Shown here piece by piece: positions 56,683 through 64,000 of a stretch of 64,000 bases of DNA. Under the pieces are notes generated by a model. That model saw nothing but the letters and a program-made list of their open reading frames with translations. It made no database searches and had not been told where the DNA came from. This DNA comes from Curtobacterium pusillum. GTDB lineage: Bacteria; Actinomycetota; Actinomycetes; Actinomycetales; Microbacteriaceae. Within the stretch, counting starts at the first letter, position 1. Each line of letters starts with the position of its first letter. The stretch is from NCBI RefSeq assembly GCF_007680845.1, contig NZ_VEIY01000011.1, positions 1 through 64,000 of the forward strand. Direction: 5' to 3'. The position numbers and the translations under genes are program-made.

Positions 56683-57927
56683 TCAGACCGAGCGGAACGC
56701 GACGACCGCGTTGTGCCCCCCGAAGCCGAACGAGTTGCTCACCGCCAGCAGGTCGCCGTCCGGCAGCGCCCGCGGCTCGCGCGCGACGTCCATGACGATC
56801 TCCGGGTCCTGGTCGGTGAGGTTGATCGTCGGCGGCGCGACCCGGTTGTGCAAGGCGAGGGCCGTGAAGACCGCCTCGATCGCCCCGGCACCACCGAGCA
56901 GGTGCCCGGTCGACGCCTTCGTGGCGGACACCACGACGCTGTCGAGGTGGTCGCCGAACACGCGACGCATGGCGTGGTACTCGGCGACGTCCCCGACGGG
57001 GGTGGAGGTGGCGTGGGCGTTGACGTGCACGACGTCCTCGCGGGAGGCGTCGGCGTGCTCGAGCGCCTGCAGCACGGCCCGGGCGGCGGCGCTGCCCTCG
57101 GGGTCCGGCGCGGTGATGTGGAACGCGTCCGAGGTGATGCCGGCGCCGGCGACCTCGGCGTAGATCTTCGCGCCGCGGGCTTCGGCGTGCTCCTTGGACT
57201 CGAGGATGAGCGCCGCGGCGCCGTCACCGAGCACGAAGCCGTCGCGCGTGACGTCGTACGGACGCGAGGCGGTCTCGGGGGAGTCGTTCCGCCGCGACAG
57301 CGCCTGCATCGCCGCGAAGGACGCGAGCGGCAGCGGGTGCAGCGCGGCCTCGGCGCCGCCGGCGATGACGATGTCGGCGTCGCCGAACGCGACGTGGCGG
57401 TACGCCTCTGCCAGGGACTCGGTCGAGGACGCGCAGGCGGAGAGGTAGGTGCGGGCGCCACCACGGGCACCGAACTCCATCTCGATGGCGGCGGCGGGGC
57501 CGTTCGCCATGAGCATCGGCACCGTCATCGGCATGACGCGGCGCGGACCCTTCTCGCGCAGGGTGTCCCAGGCGTCGAGCAGGGTGTTGACGCCGCCGAT
57601 GCCGGTCGCCCAGTCGACGATGAGGCGCTCCGGGACGACGGACTCGGCGTCGATGCCGGCGTCGGCCCAGGCTTCCCGCGCGGCCACGAGCGACAGCTGC
57701 GACGAGGGGTCGAGGCGGCGGGTCTCCGGGCGGGTGAGCTGGTCGGTGAGGAACCGACGCGCCTGGCCGGCGAACTCGACGGGGAGTTCGAGCTCGGCGT
57801 AGCGCGGGTCTTCGATGCGGGTGATGCCGGACTTGCCGGCGAGCAGCGCCTCCCACGTCTCCGGGGCGGTCGCGGCGAGGGGTGAGATGGCACCGATCCC
57901 GGTGACGACGACGGTCTTCTTGGTCAT
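56683..57927 (-). CDS. fabF: 3-oxoacyl-[acyl-carrier-protein] synthase II
   Basis: 414 aa condensing enzyme for acyl-chain elongation. Active-site Cys165 lies in YLSACASSTE, the His in VNAHATSTPVGD and the His in STGHLLGGAGAIEA; the N-terminus is VVVTGIGAISPLA. The last gene of fabD-fabH-acpP-fabF. No clear Shine-Dalgarno sequence precedes the ATG. A strong hairpin lies between acpP and fabF. Confidence 0.95.
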   Translation of the reverse strand: MTKKTVVVTGIGAISPLAATAPETWEALLAGKSGITRIEDPRYAELELPVEFAGQARRFLTDQLTRPETRRLDPSSQLSLVAAREAWADAGIDAESVVPERLIVDWATGIGGVNTLLDAWDTLREKGPRRVMPMTVPMLMANGPAAAIEMEFGARGGARTYLSACASSTESLAEAYRHVAFGDADIVIAGGAEAALHPLPLASFAAMQALSRRNDSPETASRPYDVTRDGFVLGDGAAALILESKEHAEARGAKIYAEVAGAGITSDAFHITAPDPEGSAAARAVLQALEHADASREDVVHVNAHATSTPVGDVAEYHAMRRVFGDHLDSVVVSATKASTGHLLGGAGAIEAVFTALALHNRVAPPTINLTDQDPEIVMDVAREPRALPDGDLLAVSNSFGFGGHNAVVAFRSV

Positions 57928-57963
57928 GGAACGACGTGTTCTTTCGTTGGGGGGAACGAGGAG

Positions 57964-58000
57964 AGCGCCGCGGCCGACGGTGTCCGCTGGCCGCGGCGCT
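57964..58000 (-). terminator. Hairpin between acpP and fabF
   Basis: AGCGCCGCGGCC (57964-57975) is the perfect inverse of 57989-58000. It probably gives partial termination or protects the acpP mRNA end, so that ACP is made in excess over the enzymes (inference). Confidence 0.7.
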
Positions 58001-58013
58001 CAGGAAGCTCGTG

Positions 58014-58262
58014 TCAGGCCTGGGCCTTGACGATGAAGTCGACGGCGTCGCCGACGGTCTTGAGGTTCTTGACCTCTTCGTCGGGGATCTTCACGTCGAA
58101 CTTCTCTTCGGCGTTCACGACGATGGTCATCATCGAGATCGAGTCGATGTCGAGGTCGTCGGTGAACGACTTGTCGGCCGCGACGGTGTCGGTCGCGATG
58201 CCGGTCTCGTCGTTGATCAGCTCGGCCAGGCCGGCGAGGACTTCTTCGTTGGACAGGGCCAT
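58014..58262 (-). CDS. acpP: Acyl carrier protein
   Basis: 82 aa acidic protein. The phosphopantetheine attachment site is Ser41 in DDLDIDSISMMTIV; the usual Asp-Ser-Leu is Asp-Ser-Ile here, a conservative change. MALSNEEVLAGLAELIND begins the first helix. AGGAG lies 7 nt before the ATG. It carries the growing acyl chain for FabD, FabH and FabF. Confidence 0.96.
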   Translation of the reverse strand: MALSNEEVLAGLAELINDETGIATDTVAADKSFTDDLDIDSISMMTIVVNAEEKFDVKIPDEEVKNLKTVGDAVDFIVKAQA

Positions 58263-58354
58263 GGGGGTTCTCCTTGAGGGGGGTGTCGTTTGACCGTGGA
58301 CCAGCCTAGGGCACGAGTGGTTCGCGTGCCCGGAGGCGGAGCCGGGATGGTGGA

Positions 58355-59410
58355 TCAGGGGAGGACGACCACCTGCGCGCCGAACACGAGTCCGGCGCCG
58401 AAGCCGATCTGCAGGGCGAGGCCGCCCGACAGGTCCGGGTGCTCGTCGAGCAGGCGGTGCGTGGCGAGCGGGATGCTCGCGGCGGAGGTGTTGCCGGTGG
58501 TGGTGATGTCGCGGGCGATCACCACGGACTCGGGCAGGCCGAGCTGCTTGGCGAACTCGTCGATGATGCGGATGTTCGCCTGGTGCGGCACGAAGGCGGC
58601 GAGGTCGCTCGGCTCGATGCCGGCGGCCTCGATGGCTTCGCGGGCGACCTTGACCATCTCCCAGACGGCCCAGCGGAACACGGTCTGTCCGGCCTGCCGC
58701 ATGGTCGGACGGGGTGCGCCGGCAGCCCACTCGTTGTAGGTCGCGGTCATGCCGATCGCGTCCCACTTCGAGCCGTCGGAGCCCCAGATGCTCGGGCCGA
58801 TGCCCGGGGTGTCGCTCGGGCCGACGACGGCCGCGCCGGCACCGTCACCGAGGAGGAACGAGATCGAGCGGTCGGTCGGGTCGACCACGTCGCTGAGCTT
58901 CTCGGCGCCGACGACCAGCACGTGGTCGGCGAGACCGGACTTGATGAAGGAGTCGGCCTGGGCGATGCCGTACGCGTAGCCCGCGCAGGCGGCGCTGATG
59001 TCGTACGCAGCCGCCGGCGTCGCACCGATGCGCTCGGCGAGGAGCGAGGCCATCGACGGGGTCGCGACGGTGTGGGTCACGGTGCTGACCAGGACCACGC
59101 CGATCTGGGACGGGTCGATGCCGGCCTTCTCGATCGCCTCGCGCGCGGCGGCCTCGGCGAGGTCCACGGCCTCGACGTCGGCGCCGGCACGCTTCCGCGT
59201 GATGATCCCGGTGCGCTGCCGGATCCACTCGTCCGACGAGTCGATCGGGCCGACGAGGTCGTCGTTCGGCACGACGTTCTCGCCGCGGGCGGCGCCGAAC
59301 GCGAGGATGCGGGTGAACTCGTGGCCGCGACGCTGCTGCAGCAGCGGACGGGAGGCGCGGGTCGTCGCCGTCCCGTCGGTCGTGGTCTCCGGGGTGGTCG
59401 GGTCGGTCAT
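58355..59410 (-). CDS. fabH: 3-oxoacyl-[acyl-carrier-protein] synthase III
   Basis: 351 aa. It starts fatty-acid synthesis by condensing acyl-CoA with malonyl-ACP. Cys142 lies in YDISAACAGYAYG, the catalytic His in FVPHQANIR and the Asn in TTTGNTSAAS. The N-terminus is about 30 residues longer than classic FabH and Thr-rich. ATGA overlap with fabD. A GGGAGGCGCGGG repeat copy lies in the 5' codons (59350). Confidence 0.95.
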   Translation of the reverse strand: MTDPTTPETTTDGTATTRASRPLLQQRRGHEFTRILAFGAARGENVVPNDDLVGPIDSSDEWIRQRTGIITRKRAGADVEAVDLAEAAAREAIEKAGIDPSQIGVVLVSTVTHTVATPSMASLLAERIGATPAAAYDISAACAGYAYGIAQADSFIKSGLADHVLVVGAEKLSDVVDPTDRSISFLLGDGAGAAVVGPSDTPGIGPSIWGSDGSKWDAIGMTATYNEWAAGAPRPTMRQAGQTVFRWAVWEMVKVAREAIEAAGIEPSDLAAFVPHQANIRIIDEFAKQLGLPESVVIARDITTTGNTSAASIPLATHRLLDEHPDLSGGLALQIGFGAGLVFGAQVVVLP

Positions 59411-60348
59411 GCGGTGGCGTCTGCTTCCTGGCCAGCGCTCTGCAGCAGGTCGATCGCTGCGGGCAGGTCCTCGGGGGTCTTGATCGCGACGGACGGCGTG
59501 CCGCGGAGACCGCGCTTCGCCAGGCCGACGAGCGCACCGGCGGGTGCGAGTTCGATGATGCCCGTCACGCCGACGTCGGCGAACGAGGCCATCACGGCGT
59601 CCCAGTGCACGGGGCTCGCGATCTGCTGGACCATGAGGTCGACGAAGCGACGGCCGTCGTCCACCCGGGAGCCGTCGGCGTTCGTCCAGATCGGCAGGGT
59701 CGGGTCCGTGGCGGTCGCGGCGGCGGCGATCGGGGCGACCCGTTCGACCGCCGGGGCCATGTACCGGGTGTGGAACGCACCCGCGACGGCGAGCGGGACC
59801 ACACGGGCCTTCGCCGGCGGGTTCGCGGCGAGGGCGGCGATGGCGTCGGTCGTGCCGGCGACGACGGTCTGGCCGCCGCCGTTGTGGTTCGCGGGGACGA
59901 GCCCGTGCCCCTGGAGGGCTGCGGCGACCTCGTCCGGCTCGCCGCCGAGGACGGCCGCCATCGAGGTCGGTTCGAGGGCCGCGGCGTCGGCCATGGCCCG
60001 GCCGCGCTCGGCGACGAGGGCGAGGGCGTCGGACGGGTCGAGGACGCCCGCGACGGCCGCGGCGGTGAACTCGCCGACCGAGTGTCCGGCGACGCCGCCC
60101 ACGAGGGAACGACGACCGTCGGCGAGCAGGGCGTCCGCCGTCAGGAGTCCCGCGGCGACGATGAGCGGCTGCGCGAGCGCGGTGTCCTTGATGGTGTCGG
60201 CGTCCGACTCGGTGCCGTGCCGGACGAGGTCGACGCCGATGGCTTCGGACCACGCTCCGACCCGGTCTCGGACGGACGGCTCTTCGAGCCAGGGGGCCAG
60301 GAAGCCGGGGGTCTGGGAGCCCTGTCCGGGCGCGACGACGACGATCAC
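59407..60348 (-). CDS. fabD: Malonyl CoA-acyl carrier protein transacylase
   Basis: 313 aa. The N-terminus VIVVVAPGQGSQTPGFLAPW and the nucleophile Ser90 in GVAGHSVGEF are seen, with a His in VAGAFHTRYMAPA near residue 190. It loads malonyl groups on ACP. GTG 60348 is chosen over the longer ORF (to 60423) because CAGGAT lies 6 nt upstream and the family N-terminus begins there; the extra codons would run through the dyads of the promoter. First gene of the fab operon. Confidence 0.94.
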   Translation of the reverse strand: MIVVVAPGQGSQTPGFLAPWLEEPSVRDRVGAWSEAIGVDLVRHGTESDADTIKDTALAQPLIVAAGLLTADALLADGRRSLVGGVAGHSVGEFTAAAVAGVLDPSDALALVAERGRAMADAAALEPTSMAAVLGGEPDEVAAALQGHGLVPANHNGGGQTVVAGTTDAIAALAANPPAKARVVPLAVAGAFHTRYMAPAVERVAPIAAAATATDPTLPIWTNADGSRVDDGRRFVDLMVQQIASPVHWDAVMASFADVGVTGIIELAPAGALVGLAKRGLRGTPSVAIKTPEDLPAAIDLLQSAGQEADATA

Positions 60349-60354
60349 CGGACA

Positions 60355-60416
60355 ATCCTGCCGGTCGCGTCCTGCGGTTCCCGTGTGGGCTTCCCACAGC
60401 GATGTCGGCTCGACAT
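60355..60416 (-). promoter_or_regulatory. fabD promoter with two tandem dyads (candidate FasR sites)
   Basis: The minus-strand -10 CAGGAT (60355-60360) precedes the leaderless GTG. The -35 region is poor. TGTGGG-CTT-CCCACA (60384-60398) and ATGTCG-GCT-CGACAT (60402-60416) are perfect 6-3-6 inverted repeats just upstream of the -35 position, 18 bp apart centre to centre. This fits activator binding by the adjacent PucR-type regulator. Confidence 0.6.
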
Positions 60417-60426
60417 TGTGCACTTC

Positions 60427-61656
60427 CTAGCGACGGTGCGGGATGCGACGCCGGCCGGCGGTCGACTCCGACATCGCCCCGAGGATGAGCGCCGACTGCA
60501 CGATGAGGGCGTCCCGGGCGTGCGTGGCGTCCCACCCGATGATGTCGGCGACGCGGCGGAGCCGGTACCGCACCGTGTTCGGGTGCACGAACAGCTCGCG
60601 CGCGGTGGCCTCGAGCGACCGGCCGGTGTCGAGGTAGCACCACAGGGTCTGGAGGAGCTCGGTGGACTGGTCCTTCAGCGGGACGTAGATCCGCTGCACG
60701 AGCGCCGAGCGGGCGAGCGGGTCGCCGGCGAGGGCGCGTTCGGGCAGCAGGTCGTCGGCGAGGGCGGGCCGGGGAGCCCCGCGCCAGGCACGCGCGACGG
60801 CGAACCCGGCGAGGGCGCCCTTCGCGCTCGTCGAGGCGTCGACGACGCCGGGGACCTCGTTGCCGAGGACCAGGTGGCCTTCGCCGAAGGAGGGTTCGAG
60901 GGCCTGGGCGATGGCGGTGAACGAGACGGGCTCTTCCCCTTCGGGGACGTCGTCCCGCGGGGTCGCGCGGCCGATCACCACGACGAGCCGGGAGCCCTGC
61001 ACGCCGATGAGCACGTCGGCGTCCATGTGCCTCGCGGTCCGGCGGATCTGGTCGACCTCGAGCTGCTTCGGCGCGTTGCCGACCAGTACCGCGACCTCCC
61101 CGTGGCCGTGCCACCCGAGCGCGGCGATGCGTGACGGGAGTTCGTCGTCGTACTCGCCGGAGAGGATCGAGTCGACCACGAGTGCTTCGAGCCGGGCGTC
61201 CCACAGCCCGCGGGCCTCGGCCGCCCGGGCGTAGACGTCGGCGGCCGCGAAGGCGATGTCCCGGGAGTACTTGAGGATCGCCTCCTGCAGCATCTCGTCG
61301 TCCTTGGCGCGTTCCTCCACCACGGTGACGACCACGCGGATGAGCTGGAGCGTCTGCTGCAGGCTCACCGACCGGAGGAGCTCACGCGGTGCGGAGCCGA
61401 AGACGTCGGCCGCCGCGATCCACGGCGTCGACGCGGTGCCCTCGAGCCACGAGATGAACGACGTGATGCCGGCCTGCGCCACCATGCCGACCGCGGAACG
61501 GCGGCCCGGGGGCATCTCGCTGTACCAGGGGAGGGTGTCCTCGAGCCGCTTGATGGTCGCGGTCGAGAGTTCGCCCGACACCTGCCGGAGCCAGGAGAGC
61601 GCGCGTTCGCGGTCGTTCTCCCGGCCCGCAGCAGGGTCGGTGCGGGGTGTCGTCAC
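60427..61656 (-). CDS. fasR: PucR-family transcriptional regulator, FasR-like
   Basis: 409 aa. There is a long N-terminal and GGDEF-like middle region (VAVLVGNAPKQLEVDQ; LEPSFGEGHLVLGNEV). The C-terminal PucR helix-turn-helix is LWCYLDTGRSLEATARELF followed by VHPNTVRYRLRRV. In Streptomyces the PucR-type protein FasR sits beside fabDHPF and activates it (established). The same position here, between aceE and fabD, supports the name. GTG 61656 is 7 nt after the aceE stop. It likely activates fabD through the dyads at 60384-60416. Confidence 0.85.
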   Translation of the reverse strand: MTTPRTDPAAGRENDRERALSWLRQVSGELSTATIKRLEDTLPWYSEMPPGRRSAVGMVAQAGITSFISWLEGTASTPWIAAADVFGSAPRELLRSVSLQQTLQLIRVVVTVVEERAKDDEMLQEAILKYSRDIAFAAADVYARAAEARGLWDARLEALVVDSILSGEYDDELPSRIAALGWHGHGEVAVLVGNAPKQLEVDQIRRTARHMDADVLIGVQGSRLVVVIGRATPRDDVPEGEEPVSFTAIAQALEPSFGEGHLVLGNEVPGVVDASTSAKGALAGFAVARAWRGAPRPALADDLLPERALAGDPLARSALVQRIYVPLKDQSTELLQTLWCYLDTGRSLEATARELFVHPNTVRYRLRRVADIIGWDATHARDALIVQSALILGAMSESTAGRRRIPHRR

Positions 61657-61663
61657 TCGCGGA

Positions 61664-64000
61664 TCAGCTCTCGCCGCCCGCGCTGCCGGTCGTGCCGGCG
61701 GTCACGTCGTGCAGGCGGTACTTGTCGATCGCCTGCTGCACGAGGGCGTGGTCCACCGAACCCTGCTTCGCCAGCTGCTGCAGCGTCCGCACGACGACCG
61801 ACGGGCCGTCGATGTGGAAGAAGCGGCGTGCTGCCGGACGGGTGTCGGAGAAGCCGAAGCCGTCGGCGCCGAGCGTCGCGTAGTCGCCCGGGACGAACGG
61901 CCGGATCTGCTCCTGGACCTGGTGCATGAAGTCGCTCACGGCGACGACCGGGCCCTGGGCGTCGCGCAGACGCTCGGTGACGTACGGCGTGCGCGGCGCG
62001 TCGTTCGGGTTGAGGAACGCGTGCTCGTCCGCGGCGAGGCCGTCGCGGTAGAGCTCACCCCAGCTCGTGACGCTCCAGACGTCCGCCGACACGCCCCAGT
62101 CCTCGGCGAGGAGCTGCTGCGCCTCGAGGATCCACGGCACGGCGACGCCGGACGCGAGGAGCTGCGCCTTCGGACCGTCGTGCTCGCTCGGCTTGAGCAG
62201 GTACATGCCCTTGACGATGCCGTCGACGTCGATGCCCTCGGGTTCGGCCGGCTGGACGATCGGCTCGTTGTAGACCGTCAGGTAGTACATGACGTTCGGG
62301 TCGGCGTGCTTCGGCGAGCCGTCCTCGTTCGTGCCGTACATCCGGTCGAGGCCGGCCTGGACGATGTGCCCGATCTCGTAGCCGTACGCGGGGTCGTAGG
62401 ACACCACGGCCGGGTTCGTCGCCGCGAGGAGGAGCGAGTGGCCGTCGGCGTGCTGCAGGCCTTCGCCCGTCAGCGTGGTGCGACCCGCGGTGGCACCGAT
62501 CATGAAGCCGCGGGCCATCTGGTCGCCCGCCGCCCAGATCGCGTCGCCGGTGCGCTGGAACCCGAACTGCGAGTAGAAGACGTAGACCGGGATGAGCGGC
62601 TCGCCCTGCGTCGAGTACGAGGTGCCGACCGCGGTGAACGCCGCGAGGGCGCCCGCCTCGTTGATGCCGACGTGGATGATCTGGCCCTGCGGGCTCTCCT
62701 TGTAGGCGAGGAGGAGCTCACGGTCGACCGACGTGTAGTGCTGGCCGTTCGGGTTGTAGATCTTCGCCGTCGGGAAGTAGGCGTCCATGCCGAAGGTGCG
62801 CGCTTCGTCCGGGATGATCGGGACCACGCGGTCGCCGAAGTCGGGGGAGCGGAGCAGGTCCTTGAGCAGTCGGGCGAAGGCCATGGTGGTGGCGATCTCC
62901 TGCTTGCCGGAGCCCTTCTTGACGACCTGGTACTTGGCGTCCTCCGGGAGGGTGATCGACGTGTACTTGGTCCGGCGCTCCGGCACGTACCCGCCGAGCT
63001 CGCGCCGGCGCTCGTGCATGTACTGGATCGCCTCGTCGTCGTTGCCCGGGTGGTAGTACGGCGGCGTGTACGGGTTCTCTTCCAGCTGCGCGTCGGAGAT
63101 CGGGATGCGCATCTCGTCGCGGAACTGCTTGAGGTTGTCGAGCGTGAGCTTCTTCATCTGGTGGGTCGCGTTGCGGCCCTCGAAGCTCGGGCCGAGCCCG
63201 TAGCCCTTGACGGTCTTCGCGAGGATGACGGTCGGCTGGCCCTTGTGCTCGGTCGCCGCCTTGAACGCGGCGTAGACCTTGCGGTAGTCGTGACCGCCGC
63301 GCTTGAGGTTCCAGATCTGGTCGTCGGTGTAGTCCTTGACCAGCTCGAGCGCCTTCGGGTCGCGCCCGAAGAAGTTCTCGCGGACGTAGGCACCGTTCTC
63401 GGCCTTGTACGTCTGGTAGTCGCCGTCGGGCGTCTGGTTCATCAGGTTGAGGAGCGCGCCCTCGGTGTCGCGGGCGAGCAGGTCGTCCCACTCGCGGCCC
63501 CAGACGACCTTGATGACGTTCCAGCCGGCACCGCGGAAGAACGCCTCGAGCTCCTGGATGATCTTGCCGTTGCCGCGCACCGGACCGTCGAGACGCTGCA
63601 GGTTGCAGTTGATCACGAAGTTGAGGTTGTCGAGGCCGTCGTTCGCGGCGACCTGGAGCTGCCCGCGGGACTCGACCTCGTCCATCTCGCCGTCGCCGAG
63701 GAACGCCCAGACCTGCTGGTCGGAGGCGTCCTTGATGCCGCGGTTGGACAGGTACTTGGCCTGCTGCGCCTGGTAGATCGCGTTGATCGGGCCGATGCCC
63801 ATCGACACGGTCGGGAACTGCCAGAAGTGCGGCATGAGTCGCGGGTGCGGGTAGGACGACAGCCCGCCGCCGGCGTGCGACTTCTCCTGCCGGAAACCGT
63901 CGAGCTGGTCCTCGCCGAGGCGCCCTTCCATGTACGCGCGGGCGTACATGCCGGGGGAGGCGTGGCCCTGGAAGAAGACCTGGTCGCCGCCGGACGGGTG
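61664..64000 (-). CDS. aceE: Pyruvate dehydrogenase E1 component, homodimeric type (5' end outside window)
   Basis: 778 codons are visible; the frame is open at base 64000, so the N-terminus is missing. The thiamin-diphosphate motif is [14 protein letters not shown]. Also seen are [39 protein letters not shown] and [19 protein letters not shown]. AceE decarboxylates pyruvate and passes the acetyl group to the E2 lipoyl domain to form acetyl-CoA. The stop is 7 nt before fasR on the same strand, so acetyl-CoA supply and the fatty-acid regulator may be co-transcribed. Confidence 0.95.
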   Translation of the reverse strand, partial: HPSGGDQVFFQGHASPGMYARAYMEGRLGEDQLDGFRQEKSHAGGGLSSYPHPRLMPHFWQFPTVSMGIGPINAIYQAQQAKYLSNRGIKDASDQQVWAFLGDGEMDEVESRGQLQVAANDGLDNLNFVINCNLQRLDGPVRGNGKIIQELEAFFRGAGWNVIKVVWGREWDDLLARDTEGALLNLMNQTPDGDYQTYKAENGAYVRENFFGRDPKALELVKDYTDDQIWNLKRGGHDYRKVYAAFKAATEHKGQPTVILAKTVKGYGLGPSFEGRNATHQMKKLTLDNLKQFRDEMRIPISDAQLEENPYTPPYYHPGNDDEAIQYMHERRRELGGYVPERRTKYTSITLPEDAKYQVVKKGSGKQEIATTMAFARLLKDLLRSPDFGDRVVPIIPDEARTFGMDAYFPTAKIYNPNGQHYTSVDRELLLAYKESPQGQIIHVGINEAGALAAFTAVGTSYSTQGEPLIPVYVFYSQFGFQRTGDAIWAAGDQMARGFMIGATAGRTTLTGEGLQHADGHSLLLAATNPAVVSYDPAYGYEIGHIVQAGLDRMYGTNEDGSPKHADPNVMYYLTVYNEPIVQPAEPEGIDVDGIVKGMYLLKPSEHDGPKAQLLASGVAVPWILEAQQLLAEDWGVSADVWSVTSWGELYRDGLAADEHAFLNPNDAPRTPYVTERLRDAQGPVVAVSDFMHQVQEQIRPFVPGDYATLGADGFGFSDTRPAARRFFHIDGPSVVVRTLQQLAKQGSVDHALVQQAIDKYRLHDVTAGTTGSAGGES

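Noticed and set aside
59411-61204. Long N-terminal extension of the fabH frame upstream of 59410
   Set aside because: It would run antiphase through fabD and fasR. The FabH family start at 59410 overlaps the fabD stop in the usual ATGA manner.

Overview
The window is a chromosomal stretch of a high-GC actinobacterium. The gene content and order point to Microbacteriaceae, and a Curtobacterium-like organism is the best guess (inference: there is no 16S rRNA here). Supporting points are the cydD-cydC split, the hrcA-dnaJ-rsmE-phoH-ybeY-corC-era-recO-uppS-glyS-dusB-dgt-dnaG order, type-II fatty-acid synthesis genes behind a PucR-type FasR-like regulator, and DUF3145 and DUF1990 proteins. Genes are dense, mostly on the + strand, and often coupled by 4-nt ATGA/GTGA overlaps.

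Layout. 1-3530: end of cydB, then cydD and cydC. 3591-10489: leuS, comEA, comEC, holA. 10940-18078: rpsT (-), an aminotransferase, lepA, a membrane protein (-), DUF1990, a HAD phosphatase (-), hemW, DUF4870 (-). 18186-25395: the heat-shock, RNA and ribosome-maturation cluster hrcA-dnaJ-rsmE-HIT-phoH-ybeY-corC-era. 25464-29640: a two-component system plus an ABC/FtsX exporter, inserted in the conserved array. 29723-41660: leuA with a leucine-rich leader peptide, recO, uppS, glyS, a DsbA-like protein, ybaK-like, dusB, dgt, dnaG. 42435-50056: a peptide-type ABC importer with a third, degenerate ATPase and a 2-hydroxyacid dehydrogenase. 50156-56414: tRNA-Asn, a lipoprotein, def, a DMT transporter, a glycosyltransferase, tRNA-CAU, an AI-2E protein, DUF1684, DUF3145. 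56683-64000 (-): aceE-fasR-fabD-fabH-acpP-fabF, which links pyruvate oxidation to fatty-acid synthesis.

The most interesting signals are outside the proteins. (1) About twenty genes have a TANNNT-like -10 hexamer exactly 6-7 nt before the start codon and mostly no Shine-Dalgarno sequence, which implies widespread leaderless transcription. (2) A 13-mer, CCWGGAGGCGCGG, recurs far more than expected, sometimes as inverted pairs forming terminator hairpins. It resembles a DNA-uptake-type repeat and sits in a window that also carries comEA/comEC. (3) Two further intergenic repeat families occur, one of them as three ~163-bp tandem units after dnaG. (4) A 14-codon leader with four Leu codons precedes leuA. 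(5) A gene starts 1 nt after a tRNA 3' end. (6) Two 6-3-6 dyads lie just upstream of the fabD promoter. (7) The comEC frame has no stop until 10412, so it overlaps almost all of holA.

No insertion sequence, prophage, CRISPR array or rRNA was seen. All long minus-strand open frames opposite recognised genes were treated as high-GC shadows.
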